Shown piece after piece: positions 16,314 through 23,967 of a DNA stretch of 42,166 nucleotides (within the stretch, counting starts at the first letter, position 1; each line of letters begins with the position of its first letter). The stretch spans positions 1-42,166 of the IMG/VR virus record IMGVR_UViG_3300025590_000015, one strand, 5' to 3'. A program made the position numbers and the translations under genes. Source of the DNA: a virus. Under the pieces are notes generated by a model. That model did not search any database. It saw nothing but the letters and a program-made list of their open reading frames with translations, and was not told the origin of the DNA.

Positions 16314-18554
16314 ATGGCAAATATTAGGAAGTCATTTAATTTTAGGAATGGTGTTCAGGTTGATAATGATAATTTCATTGTAAATTCGAATGGTCTGGTG
16401 GGGATTGGAACATCTATCCCTACTGAATCTCTCGATTTGATTGGAAATGCAAAAATTACTGGATTTACAACAACAATAACCTTAGGAGTTGCACAGACTG
16501 CAAACTTTTATAATGATCTAAAAGTGGGACCAGTCAATATAGATCCTAGTAGTGGAGTAATCACAGCAACAAAATTTGTTGGAGATGCCTCCGGTCTTCA
16601 AAATATTTTCGCAATTTCAACAACTGGTTGGATTTCACAAGGAGTAGGATTACATACATTTAGATCGATTGGTATTGGAACCACAAATCCAGTATATAAT
16701 TTACAAATAGGAGGAGACCCTGCCACAGCAACTGGTGCGGGTTTTGATGGTGGAAATATTCTTGCAAGTGGTATAGTTACTGCAACTAGTTTTGTTGGAA
16801 ATTTAACAGGTAATGTAACTGGTAATGTAACTGGTGTAGCTGCATCTGCAACTAAACTTGAAACTGCGAGAGATTTTAATATCACTGGTGATTTAGAATC
16901 AAGCACTATATCTTTCGATGGAACAGGTAATGTTAGTTTACCATCTGAACTGTCATCTAGTTTCAGTGCAAATACAAGTGGTATTGTAACTGCGAGTAAG
17001 TTTGTTGGTCCTACAGAATCAACAACATCAACGATTACTACCGGAACAATTACCACAGGAACAATCACGAATGCAAACATCACTAATGCTGATGTTGGTA
17101 TTGGAACCTTTGATGATTTAAGAATCAATAAATCTGCTGCAGCAAGTCTTGTTGTTACGAGTACAACAAACTCATCTGTAAGTATTGGTGAATCTGTAGG
17201 TGCAGGTAATAGTAGTGCCCAGTTACTCTATACACCAGGCACAGGACGTTTGGATATTAATAACTACGATGTTGGTGGAGTCAGTATCAATCTTCATGAA
17301 GGGACTGGTACAGGCACAACAGAAAGTTTCAATGTCAACTATGACAATTCAACACAGTTTGAAGTCACTTATGATGGAAAAGTTGGTGTAAATCGTGGTG
17401 GTGCTGCATTAGAAAATAATTTAGAAGTTGGTGGTGATGCTCTTATTACTGGAAATTCTCAAATTGTAGGTATACTTACAGTCGGAACAGGTTCAGAACA
17501 AGTAACTCTTGGTGATGGTAGTCCTATACCAGTTTCAGATAGTCAAAATTTTAATACTTTAAGTGGAATTAGCACATTTAATAAGTTGAGTGTGCAAGAT
17601 ATTCAAGTTGGAGGAGGAATAACAGTATCTTCTGATGTTTATGTTGGAAATGACGTTGGTATAGGAACAACAACAAACGTTGGTTTTGCTACTGGAGGTA
17701 TTAATCCAAAACTTCAAATATTTGGAGTAGCATATTCTACAGAAGGATTCATATCCAAGCAGACACTTGGAATTACAACAAATATTGACGGATCTTTTCA
17801 ATCAGATCCTAGAACAATTCCAAGTGATTTAGGTTCAACAATTCCATTCTTGTCTTATGGGGATTTCCAAGTTGATAGTGGTGCAGCAGGATTTATTTCA
17901 TCTAATTTTCTAATAGTTCCTACAGTTGGAGTTGCTACCGTAGGATTTGGATCAACTAATCTTGGAATAATTTCAAAAAATCATATACCAGGTGGAAGTG
18001 AATCAGAATACTTATCATCAGTTGGTGTCAATACTTACTTTGCAAGGTCTGTATTTGATGTAGGAACTGCTTCTACATCGATGAATAGTTATTTCATTCC
18101 TCCATCATTAACAGAAACTCAGATAAGTGTTGTTAGTAATTTATGGCAGAATCCATCTGGATTTGGGACAGTACTTTCAAGAAAAGTTACTCCAAATGGA
18201 CTTGTTCCTGGAGGATTAGTATATAACTCCTCAAGAGATAACATCCAGATTAGAAATACTGCATCATCATTTAGAAACTTAAGTCCTGTTGTTGCATTTG
18301 GAACTATTGTTAGTGGTGCAGTACCAACTCCTGCTGACGGATATAATTTGGATGCTCCAGCAAACAGCACTAATGATGCAAACTTTAGTTTTAGCACTGC
18401 ATTACAATCAGCAAACTATACGGTAATTGTTTCTAATACCGGAACATCAACATTTACTGTTCCTGAAGTGAATAAAACAACTGCTGGATTTAAAATTACT
18501 TTTAGTTCTAGTGCTAGCACCAAAAGTTACTCTGTAATGATACTTCAAGTATAA
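16314..18554 (+). CDS. large structural protein with VGIGT repeats
   Basis: 746 residues. Short repeats of VGIGT or IGIGTTNP type, separated by beta strands (ITGFTTT, GNVTGNVTG, TTGTITTGTITNANIT), run through the first 500 residues; the remainder is a beta-rich head ending in TKSYSVMILQV. Such repeats occur in cyanophage fibre and baseplate proteins and probably form an elongated trimeric shaft. No S74 domain is present, so folding may depend on another chaperone. Its own late element precedes it. Structural role inferred from composition and neighbours. Confidence 0.65.
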   Translation: MANIRKSFNFRNGVQVDNDNFIVNSNGLVGIGTSIPTESLDLIGNAKITGFTTTITLGVAQTANFYNDLKVGPVNIDPSSGVITATKFVGDASGLQNIFAISTTGWISQGVGLHTFRSIGIGTTNPVYNLQIGGDPATATGAGFDGGNILASGIVTATSFVGNLTGNVTGNVTGVAASATKLETARDFNITGDLESSTISFDGTGNVSLPSELSSSFSANTSGIVTASKFVGPTESTTSTITTGTITTGTITNANITNADVGIGTFDDLRINKSAAASLVVTSTTNSSVSIGESVGAGNSSAQLLYTPGTGRLDINNYDVGGVSINLHEGTGTGTTESFNVNYDNSTQFEVTYDGKVGVNRGGAALENNLEVGGDALITGNSQIVGILTVGTGSEQVTLGDGSPIPVSDSQNFNTLSGISTFNKLSVQDIQVGGGITVSSDVYVGNDVGIGTTTNVGFATGGINPKLQIFGVAYSTEGFISKQTLGITTNIDGSFQSDPRTIPSDLGSTIPFLSYGDFQVDSGAAGFISSNFLIVPTVGVATVGFGSTNLGIISKNHIPGGSESEYLSSVGVNTYFARSVFDVGTASTSMNSYFIPPSLTETQISVVSNLWQNPSGFGTVLSRKVTPNGLVPGGLVYNSSRDNIQIRNTASSFRNLSPVVAFGTIVSGAVPTPADGYNLDAPANSTNDANFSFSTALQSANYTVIVSNTGTSTFTVPEVNKTTAGFKITFSSSASTKSYSVMILQV

Positions 18555-18558
18555 GGAC

Positions 18559-18587
18559 TTGACAAGACTCTAAAAACCATGTAGACT
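18559..18587 (+). promoter_or_regulatory. sigma70-type promoter for a candidate small RNA
   Basis: TTGACA at 18559-18564, 17 bases, TAGACT at 18582-18587. The next open frame lies beyond a terminator about 75 bases away, so the promoter would give a short transcript. Confidence 0.55.
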
Positions 18588-18592
18588 ACCTT

Positions 18593-18662
18593 TGTTAGGG
18601 TTGAAGAGGAAGCTATAAGACACTTTAAGAACCGTCTACCAGGTCGCACTGGGGACGGTTTT
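18593..18662 (+). ncRNA. candidate small RNA of about 70 nt
   Basis: A stretch bounded by a good promoter (18559-18587) and a strong terminator (18630-18662), with no open frame of useful size. The 5' half is purine-rich and unpaired (AGGGTTGAAGAGGAAGC), and the 3' half is the terminator hairpin: the layout of a bacterial antisense or Hfq-type small RNA. Exact ends are inferred. Confidence 0.4.
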
Positions 18663-18663
18663 C
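18630..18663 (+). terminator. terminator hairpin before the helicase gene
   Basis: AACCGTC pairs with GACGGTT, with an inner CCAG/CTGG stem around a 6-nt loop, followed by a short TTT run. It closes the candidate small RNA and insulates the helicase promoter, whose -10 starts four bases later. Confidence 0.7.
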
Positions 18664-18664
18664 T

Positions 18665-18684
18665 GCTATAATAAGAAGGTAATC
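18665..18684 (+). promoter_or_regulatory. extended -10 early promoter with AGGTAATC leader
   Basis: TGC-TATAAT (extended -10; hexamer at 18667-18672), then AGGTAATC at 18677-18684 and a GAGGGA ribosome site. No good -35 is visible; the terminator hairpin occupies that place. Confidence 0.65.
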
Positions 18685-18695
18685 GAGGGACACCT

Positions 18696-19889
18696 TTGAC
18701 CATCACTCTCAGACCCCATCAACGCAAAGCACTGAATGAGATGCTGGCATATGACAAAGGTCAGTTGATCATCCCTACGGGTGGTGGTAAGACCTTGTGT
18801 ATGATACATGATATTGTTGAGAATCAAAAGTATATTGATAATGGTTCTACTATTGTTGTTGTAGCACCACGTATTCTGCTTGCAGAGCAACTTTGTAGTG
18901 AGTTTCTTGAGGTAATTGATACAACTCACACACATGTGATGCATGTTCATAGTGGTGAGACTTCACACTTCTCCACAACAAAAGCAGAAAAGATCAATCT
19001 TTTTGTAAATACTGCTAGAACTGCTGGTGAGAATGTAGTAATCTTTACCACATATCACTCTCTACATCGTCTTGTAGAAGCAGATATCGAAGTCAACACG
19101 ATTTACTTTGATGAAGCGCATAACTCAGTCCAACGTAACTTTTTCCCTGCTACGGAGCACTTTTCTGCTGATGCTGATCGGTGTTACTTCTTCACTGCTA
19201 CTCCTAAGCATTCTCTCTCTATTTACAAGCCAGGGATGAATGATTATGAGGTCTACGGTAAAGTCATCTGTAACATTCCTGCTCCTACATTAGTAGAGCA
19301 AGGATACATTCTGCCACCTAAGGTTGTTGTAAAGCAACTGGATATGGTTCAGGACAAGCAAATGATTGCCGACCGTGATTGTCAGAATCTGATTGAGACA
19401 ATTGATGAGAACTCACTGGATAAGATTCTGATTGCCGCACGTTCTACCAAACAGATTATCAAACTTCTGAGTCAATCTGATTTCCGTAATGAACTAGCAA
19501 AACGTGGTTATTCCTGTCTGTATATTACATCCAAGACTGGTGCAATCATTGATGGTCAGAAAGTCAATCGTGAGGTATTCTTTGATACTCTGAATGCATG
19601 GGGTAAAGATCCTAACAAAAAGTTTGTTGTTCTTCATCACTCTATTTTGTCTGAAGGTATCAACGTCAGTGGACTTGAGGCGGTGTTGTTCATGAGAAAC
19701 ATGGACTATATCGGTATTTCGCAAAGTATTGGACGTGTGATCCGTCTAGGAGGCACCCAGAAGACCTTTGGACTGGTCTGTGTTCCAGTTTATGATAAAG
19801 TGGGCATCAGCACTGCTAAATCCGTTCAGGCAGTCGTTGACACCGTGTTTAAGCAGGGTCAACCTGCCATCTCTGTTATCCGTCGTTGA
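18696..19889 (+). CDS. SF2 DNA helicase, UvsW-like
   Basis: 397 residues. The start is TTG at 18696: it follows GAGGGA at the right distance, and the conserved Q-motif region RPHQRKAL lies before the first ATG. Motif I is PTGGGKT (about residue 29), motif II is FDEAH, motif III is FTATP, and the C-terminal helicase half has ILSEGINVSG and QSIGRVIR. T4 UvsW is longer (about 500 residues) and unwinds branched DNA and R-loops during recombination-driven replication; this protein could do the same or be a second phage helicase of that kind. A PD-(D/E)XK nuclease gene follows. Confidence 0.8.
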   Translation: MTITLRPHQRKALNEMLAYDKGQLIIPTGGGKTLCMIHDIVENQKYIDNGSTIVVVAPRILLAEQLCSEFLEVIDTTHTHVMHVHSGETSHFSTTKAEKINLFVNTARTAGENVVIFTTYHSLHRLVEADIEVNTIYFDEAHNSVQRNFFPATEHFSADADRCYFFTATPKHSLSIYKPGMNDYEVYGKVICNIPAPTLVEQGYILPPKVVVKQLDMVQDKQMIADRDCQNLIETIDENSLDKILIAARSTKQIIKLLSQSDFRNELAKRGYSCLYITSKTGAIIDGQKVNREVFFDTLNAWGKDPNKKFVVLHHSILSEGINVSGLEAVLFMRNMDYIGISQSIGRVIRLGGTQKTFGLVCVPVYDKVGISTAKSVQAVVDTVFKQGQPAISVIRR

Positions 19890-19896
19890 GGTCATT

Positions 19897-20235
19897 ATGA
19901 ACACTAGATATCTAAAACAAAAAGGAAGAATGTTTCAACAAAAAATCAGAGATCTCATCATTGAATCTTTTGGTCTTCCACAAGAAGATGTAAAGTCTTG
20001 TAGTATGGGTGCTGGTGGTGTTGACATTCAATTATCATCTCATGCTAAAAGAGTTTTTCCATTCTCCATTGAATGTAAAAATGTAAAAGGTTTATCTGCA
20101 CTATCAACTTATTATAAACAATCAGTTTTAAACTGTGTTAAAGAAACAATCCCTGTTCTTGTGTGTGAGATGCCAGATGGAAAACCTTTGGTTACAATGT
20201 CATTGGAAGATTTTTTCGAAGTTGTACGTCGTTGA
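19897..20235 (+). CDS. PD-(D/E)XK nuclease, possible Holliday junction resolvase
   Basis: 112 residues from ATG at 19897, seven bases after the helicase stop. GVD at residue 43 and SIECK at 57-61 (Asp43, Glu59, Lys61) make the PD-(D/E)XK metal site, preceded by a helix rich in basic residues. Size and layout are like archaeal Hjc and small phage resolvases. T4 uses the unrelated endonuclease VII (gp49), so this may fill that role. Linkage to the helicase supports a job on branched DNA. The fold call is good; the substrate is inferred. Confidence 0.65.
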   Translation: MNTRYLKQKGRMFQQKIRDLIIESFGLPQEDVKSCSMGAGGVDIQLSSHAKRVFPFSIECKNVKGLSALSTYYKQSVLNCVKETIPVLVCEMPDGKPLVTMSLEDFFEVVRR

Positions 20236-20241
20236 TATTGT

Positions 20242-20261
20242 GCTATAATATCCAGGTAATC
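20242..20261 (+). promoter_or_regulatory. early promoter with AGGTAATC leader
   Basis: TTGTAC at 20222 lies 16 bases before TATAAT (20244-20249), which also has an upstream TGC. AGGTAATC follows at 20254-20261, with the same 10-base register as the other copies. Confidence 0.65.
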
Positions 20262-20277
20262 TAAGATTATTATTCAA

Positions 20278-20661
20278 ATGAATCCTTCAAAATACATTAC
20301 ATCCTCCATGCGAACTACCATTTACAATTCGGATGGAGAACATCTTAACAAATCCATTAAACATGGTGCAGTTTGTCAGGGAACTACTGGTCGAAAATTT
20401 AATAAAAATCAACGTGTCATTGTTGCAGATAAACGCAATGATGGTAATTATGATCTTGGATTTGGTGTTGCAACAGGAGAACAAATCGAAGTTGATGCTA
20501 CTAAAATTTGGAAAAATTGGCAAGATCATCCCAATTCTGTGATTAATTGTGTTTCTTTTTTTGCAAAAGTAGAAAACGTTCCCAGACACATGGTTAATCC
20601 TACACAAACTGATATTCCTAATCATCTTCGGGAACCTTTGTGGACTCTTTCTGCCAATTAA
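20278..20661 (+). CDS. hypothetical early protein
   Basis: 127 residues, directly behind an early-type promoter. Beta strands with basic residues (KNQRVIVADKRNDGNYDLGFGVATGE) suggest a small barrel, followed by a helix with KIWKNWQDHP. No known motif. As the first gene after its own promoter it may be a host-takeover protein; this is speculation. Confidence 0.6.
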   Translation: MNPSKYITSSMRTTIYNSDGEHLNKSIKHGAVCQGTTGRKFNKNQRVIVADKRNDGNYDLGFGVATGEQIEVDATKIWKNWQDHPNSVINCVSFFAKVENVPRHMVNPTQTDIPNHLREPLWTLSAN

Positions 20662-20698
20662 TAAACTGGCACACTCTGCTTCCGACTTTGCCTCACTC

Positions 20699-20719
20699 TG
20701 CTATAATACAAAGGTAATC
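20699..20719 (+). promoter_or_regulatory. early promoter with AGGTAATC leader
   Basis: TGC-TATAAT (hexamer 20702-20707) then AGGTAATC at 20712-20719 and AAGGGA before ATG 20734. It likely drives the long block of small overlapping genes up to about 26.2 kb. Confidence 0.7.
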
Positions 20720-20733
20720 AAGGGAACACCACC

Positions 20734-20874
20734 ATGAAATGCAAAGTTCAACTCTATGTTGCTGGCACCGTATTTGATGAAGTTGTTGTTGCACGGGACT
20801 ATGAAGATGCAAAAAAAACTGCCCTTGCACGTAATCCTACAGCAACAATTGTGAGTGTCACTGCCGTTTTCTAA
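20734..20874 (+). CDS. small hypothetical protein
   Basis: 46 residues beginning MKCKVQLYVAGTVFDEVVVA, a strand-strand-helix-strand layout typical of a small cyanophage family of unknown function. Its ATG follows AAGGGA in the early leader, and its stop overlaps the next start (TAATG). Confidence 0.7.
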   Translation: MKCKVQLYVAGTVFDEVVVARDYEDAKKTALARNPTATIVSVTAVF

Positions 20875-21128
20875 TGTCCAAGTTTCTCAAACCCCATGTT
20901 CATAATCAGAGTCTCCTGAACCCAAAATCAGGAGATCCTGACGGTTTTGTATCTAAAGACGGAATGTGGGCTGCTGTTCCACTAGCGGGAAAGAAGAAAG
21001 GGTTCTGTATTATACATAATGGTAGTCAAGTGCATAATGTAAAAACGTATAAGCAAGCACTTGATTATATCAAAAAGTATTCTAAAATCAAAAAGAAAGC
21101 AACCTCTTCTCTTGAACAATTTCTATGA
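20874..21128 (+). CDS. hypothetical protein
   Basis: 84 residues, coupled to the previous gene by TAATG and to the next by ATGA. The middle reads as a small beta-sheet (GMWAAVPLAGKKKGFCIIHNG) followed by a Lys-rich helix. It is basic overall and might bind nucleic acid. Not recognised. Confidence 0.6.
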   Translation: MSKFLKPHVHNQSLLNPKSGDPDGFVSKDGMWAAVPLAGKKKGFCIIHNGSQVHNVKTYKQALDYIKKYSKIKKKATSSLEQFL

Positions 21129-21307
21129 CTGATAAACAACAAAAGCGCAAAGATGCACTTGGACTTTTTTATGAGAGTGTATTGAAACCAGATCATGAAC
21201 TCAGAAAATGTGCTCACAATCAAGAATGTTTCTTTGAGTTGATGGAATGGAGAGCAGATATATTAGAATATCTTGACCGTTGTAGAAATCAGGAGTTTAA
21301 CCAATGA
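21125..21307 (+). CDS. hypothetical protein
   Basis: 60 residues, all-helical and charged, with two Cys in HNQECFFE and DRCRNQE contexts. ATGA overlap at both ends keeps it in the same translationally coupled chain. No family recognised. Confidence 0.6.
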   Translation: MTDKQQKRKDALGLFYESVLKPDHELRKCAHNQECFFELMEWRADILEYLDRCRNQEFNQ

Positions 21308-21552
21308 CAGCACAATATGTGCTTTTTTTGGTATTTGGAGTTATTTTATATGTGATAGTCATTGATCCAAATGTCGCAAAAGCATTTGATTATGTTCTTC
21401 AGTTAGTGAATACAAACATTAGAAAGGAATTGTGGTGGTTAAAAAATAATCCTGCCAATCCTGTGGTAAAATATATGATATACCGTAAAAATCTCAATCT
21501 TGCAAAGGAATTGCGAGCAAAAATAAATAAACACCTAGAGGCAAAAGAATAA
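21304..21552 (+). CDS. small membrane protein
   Basis: 82 residues. One N-terminal transmembrane segment (about residues 4-20, YVLFLVFGVILYVIVI), then an amphipathic basic cytoplasmic tail with several Trp and a Lys-rich end. Likely anchored in the host inner membrane. Such single-span phage proteins are often host-modifying; nothing more can be said. Confidence 0.6.
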   Translation: MTAQYVLFLVFGVILYVIVIDPNVAKAFDYVLQLVNTNIRKELWWLKNNPANPVVKYMIYRKNLNLAKELRAKINKHLEAKE

Positions 21553-21553
21553 T

Positions 21554-21868
21554 ATGCTGTCTACAAACTACCGTCTTCGGTTAGAATTTATTTGTAAATG
21601 TATTGCAAATAACGAAGAGGTAAAACTTGATGATATGGTATGGGCACAAAAACTTGCGAAAGCAAACACAACTGCCTATGAAATGTTGAAAAAAGCAAGA
21701 AGACAATCTTCACAAAACATTGAGGAAGGTAGTATGGATGATTTTCTTAATCGGATGGGGTTAGGTGATCCCGACCCATCCGAATATAAAACGGGATTTG
21801 GATCTGCTGATGAAATTGTAGATTGGTTTAATCATGAAAAAAGAGACGATTGGAGGCAAAGAGATTAA
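21554..21868 (+). CDS. hypothetical protein
   Basis: 104 residues, mostly helical. The second half has an MDDFLNRMGLGDPDPSEY region and a conserved-looking EIVDWFNHEKRDDW end. It resembles small acidic/helical cyanophage proteins of unknown function. Confidence 0.65.
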   Translation: MLSTNYRLRLEFICKCIANNEEVKLDDMVWAQKLAKANTTAYEMLKKARRQSSQNIEEGSMDDFLNRMGLGDPDPSEYKTGFGSADEIVDWFNHEKRDDWRQRD

Positions 21869-21869
21869 A

Positions 21870-22106
21870 ATGCAGGCAGTAATTTACAGCAACGGAAGTC
21901 AGGAGTGTGAGAGAATGGCATCTCTCATAAAATTTCTTGGGGATAACTTTCATGAATATGTGTTAGGTGTTGACTTTGATGATAAGGCATTTGAGTCAGA
22001 ATTTGGTTCAGAGGCAACATATCCTCAAGTATCAATCGGTTATCATCACATTGGTAGCATGAAAGAAACACTTCAATATATGAGTGAGAATGGAATGTTT
22101 GTATGA
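21870..22106 (+). CDS. glutaredoxin-like protein with one active-site cysteine
   Basis: 78 residues from ATG at 21870. The fold pattern is that of phage glutaredoxin: first strand AVIYS, active-site loop, helix ERMASLIKFLG, then YPQVSIGYHHIGSMKETLQYM in place of the usual TVPQVFI-IGG segment. The CxxC position reads S-Q-E-C, so only the second Cys remains, which is unusual: the first Cys normally does the chemistry. It may work by a different route, or only bind. In T4-like phages glutaredoxin feeds reducing power to ribonucleotide reductase. Confidence 0.65.
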   Translation: MQAVIYSNGSQECERMASLIKFLGDNFHEYVLGVDFDDKAFESEFGSEATYPQVSIGYHHIGSMKETLQYMSENGMFV

Positions 22107-22312
22107 AACCCCTAATCCTTATTGCTTGTTTTTTACCTCTGGTATTGATTTGGATCGTTATGAAACTTTCACTGTGGATTGCAGCTGTTAACCAAGAACA
22201 GAATTATGTCCGAACAGAATCCAAAAAACCACACGGACCATATGTGGCAGATGCATATGCGGATGTTGATGAGGAGGAAGAAGAATATGGAAACCGCACA
22301 GATTATCGATGA
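22103..22312 (+). CDS. small membrane protein with acidic tail
   Basis: 69 residues: a signal-anchor-like segment at 4-28 (LILIACFLPLVLIWIVMKLSLW), then a polar tail ending in an acidic Asp/Glu run. Starts inside the preceding stop (ATGA). Function unknown. Confidence 0.6.
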   Translation: MKPLILIACFLPLVLIWIVMKLSLWIAAVNQEQNYVRTESKKPHGPYVADAYADVDEEEEEYGNRTDYR

Positions 22313-22436
22313 TGCTTTATATGAATATTATGCTGTAGAACAAGGTAAACCTGTCCCCAATTGGAAGTATATGAAAGATGCTGATTGGTGGATTGATTAT
22401 CTTGAAAGTTTAGGTATTGACCCAAGAAATCCATAG
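22287..22436 (+). CDS. small hypothetical protein
   Basis: 49 residues from ATG at 22287, within the end of the membrane-protein gene and behind GAGGAGGAAG. Aromatic-rich and helical (IIDDALYEYYAVEQ, WKYMKDADWWIDYLESLG), common pattern of small cyanophage proteins. Function unknown. Confidence 0.6.
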   Translation: METAQIIDDALYEYYAVEQGKPVPNWKYMKDADWWIDYLESLGIDPRNP

Positions 22437-22467
22437 TGTTAAATATAACACAAGTTGCACTGAAGCA

Positions 22468-22635
22468 ATGGATCAGAACTTAAATTGGAACTTACTGCAT
22501 CAGTTTGCAAAAGAACTGGGTCAAGAAGGTCATGACTACAAAATACATAAGAGATCCTTATCAGACACAGTGAGCACACACAAGGAAATTGTGATAGAAT
22601 ATGGGTATAAACAAGAGAAACCTGATGCCCGATGA
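22468..22635 (+). CDS. small hypothetical protein
   Basis: 55 residues from ATG 22468; a TTG at 22417 would give 17 more but has no good ribosome site. Helical with a basic middle; not recognised. Its stop overlaps the next start region. Confidence 0.45.
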   Translation: MDQNLNWNLLHQFAKELGQEGHDYKIHKRSLSDTVSTHKEIVIEYGYKQEKPDAR

Positions 22636-22843
22636 AACTTGGACAGTCATGAACAATCTTGAGCAATCATTTTCCCGAATTTCTACAGTAGAATTTATGT
22701 TGGATGAATTGCAAGAGGCTGTAGATGAACAAAATCAAATGAAAATTGTTGATATTTGTTATGCACTAAACTCTTTCCTTCCAGTTTATACTGAAAACTG
22801 GGATAAAAACTTTAAGAAAGCATGGGAACAGGTTGTAGTATGA
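22625..22843 (+). CDS. small helical hypothetical protein
   Basis: 72 residues from ATG 22625 (an ATG at 22601 is possible). Charged helices with heptad-like spacing (NLEQSFSRISTVEFMLDELQEAV) suggest an oligomer. Ends in an ATGA overlap with the next gene. Function unknown. Confidence 0.55.
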   Translation: MPDETWTVMNNLEQSFSRISTVEFMLDELQEAVDEQNQMKIVDICYALNSFLPVYTENWDKNFKKAWEQVVV

Positions 22844-23046
22844 TACCAGTTTTTGTTGATGATCCTAACACATGGACCAAAATACAGGTTCCACAAGAGA
22901 TTGTGAGAATTTGTGAGAATTTTACGGCACTTGATCCCTATAATGAAGAGAATACAATCACTGAGAAGTTGAGATTGATTGATTGTTATTGGTATAATAT
23001 GGGATACTATGATATTGCTCCCCCACTCTTTCCTTTGTTTAAATAA
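22840..23046 (+). CDS. small hypothetical protein
   Basis: 68 residues from ATG 22840, overlapping the previous stop. Pro- and aromatic-rich, acidic, with a conserved-looking CENFTALDPYNEENT phrase. No family known. Confidence 0.55.
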   Translation: MIPVFVDDPNTWTKIQVPQEIVRICENFTALDPYNEENTITEKLRLIDCYWYNMGYYDIAPPLFPLFK

Positions 23047-23047
23047 A

Positions 23048-23215
23048 ATGATCAATCCAATCTCCTATGTAAAGAACACCAGAACTTCTTATTCCAAGTT
23101 CTTAGAAAAGAGTGTGAAGGAAGTTCAGGTTCAGTTTGATGATGAAAATCCTGCATGGATTCCTTATGATACTTTAATCGCAATAGATCGCATGATTACA
23201 AATGAAAAAGAATGA
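23048..23215 (+). CDS. small hypothetical protein
   Basis: 55 residues from ATG 23048 (the frame extends upstream without an obvious start). A basic N-terminus (ISYVKNTRTSYSKFLEKSV), then strand-like KEVQVQF and an acidic loop. Could be a small nucleic-acid-binding protein; unproven. Confidence 0.5.
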   Translation: MINPISYVKNTRTSYSKFLEKSVKEVQVQFDDENPAWIPYDTLIAIDRMITNEKE

Positions 23216-23615
23216 TGTTATAGAATACACGGGATGCTCTGAAGAGCAAATAAGATGGGGAAACAATGATGATCCCACTTCACATCTTATAATTGGTAAA
23301 GAATATATTATTGAAAAAGTGGATGTTCGTTCTCAACATACGAAAATAAAACTTTACAATAAGGAGGGATGGTTTAACTCAGTATGCTTTGAACTGAAAG
23401 ATTCTGGGGTAAATAGTAGTTTAGAATATCTAAAAGACATGGATCCAGATAGCATACAGTTAGAGACCACATCTAAACTCTTTGAATATGAAAAACTATC
23501 CAGAGAAATTGAGAACTGTGAAGATCTTGATACAATGAAAGTAATGGCAAGATGCTTTATTAAATTGTATCTAAGACATCAAGAAGTTACAACCCAAATT
23601 ATGAAAATGCCATGA
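23202..23615 (+). CDS. conserved cyanophage hypothetical protein
   Basis: 137 residues starting 14 bases before the previous stop. Residues 28-65 read as an SH3-like barrel (HLIIGKEYIIEKVDV, HTKIKLYNKEGWFNSVCFEL), and a helical C-terminal part (LDTMKVMARCFIKLYLRHQE) follows. Two-domain layout of this sort recurs in cyanomyoviruses but no role is known to me. The barrel may bind protein or RNA. Confidence 0.6.
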   Translation: MKKNDVIEYTGCSEEQIRWGNNDDPTSHLIIGKEYIIEKVDVRSQHTKIKLYNKEGWFNSVCFELKDSGVNSSLEYLKDMDPDSIQLETTSKLFEYEKLSREIENCEDLDTMKVMARCFIKLYLRHQEVTTQIMKMP

Positions 23616-23824
23616 GTTTAATTGATCCCTCCGACCCATTGTTCTTTACAGAATCATCCAGTGAACCTTATGATCGACATCACTATAAAGTTACAAAAAC
23701 TGATGGTAAGTCTCTTACAGTAGAATCATGGGAAGAAGCACAATCAATCTGGTGGAATACTCCAACATCTTTTCTCTCTCATATTGATGTGCTAGATAAA
23801 AAAGAAGTAAAAGGTTTCAAATGA
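23612..23824 (+). CDS. conserved small hypothetical protein
   Basis: 70 residues with ATGA overlaps at both ends. It contains a short strand-turn-helix with KSLTVESWEEAQSIWWNTP, resembling the post-attachment helix of a tiny alpha/beta domain. Pattern is common in cyanophages; role unknown. Confidence 0.6.
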   Translation: MSLIDPSDPLFFTESSSEPYDRHHYKVTKTDGKSLTVESWEEAQSIWWNTPTSFLSHIDVLDKKEVKGFK

Positions 23825-23967
23825 TGAATGATTTTTTAGACAACTTAGGTGCTCAACAACACGAAAAAATGATTGAGAAAAATGCCAGCAAAGAAGACTA
23901 CTACAACTCGCAAAGCGAAGGCAAAGAGTTCAACAAAAACTCCCAAGAAAAAGAATCTAACACCTGA
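23821..23967 (+). CDS. possible 48-residue protein overlapping the next gene
   Basis: The frame begins with ATGATG exactly at the upstream stop (the ATGA coupling used all along this block) and runs 86 bases into the next gene in another frame. The first 25 residues look like a normal small protein (MNDFLDNLGAQQHEKMIE); the remainder is Lys/Glu/Ser-rich because the other frame dictates it. May be real, a leader for coupling, or chance. Confidence 0.4.
   Translation: MMNDFLDNLGAQQHEKMIEKNASKEDYYNSQSEGKEFNKNSQEKESNT

Noticed and set aside
16598-17128. 176-residue open frame on the minus strand
   Set aside because: It lies fully inside the large VGIGT-repeat structural gene, has no ribosome site and its composition (Val/Pro/Ile runs) is what the reverse of Gly/Thr-rich coding DNA gives.
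19768-19896. Upstream extension of the PD-(D/E)XK gene
   Set aside because: It overlaps the end of the helicase in another frame without a ribosome site; ATG 19897 gives the normal family size.
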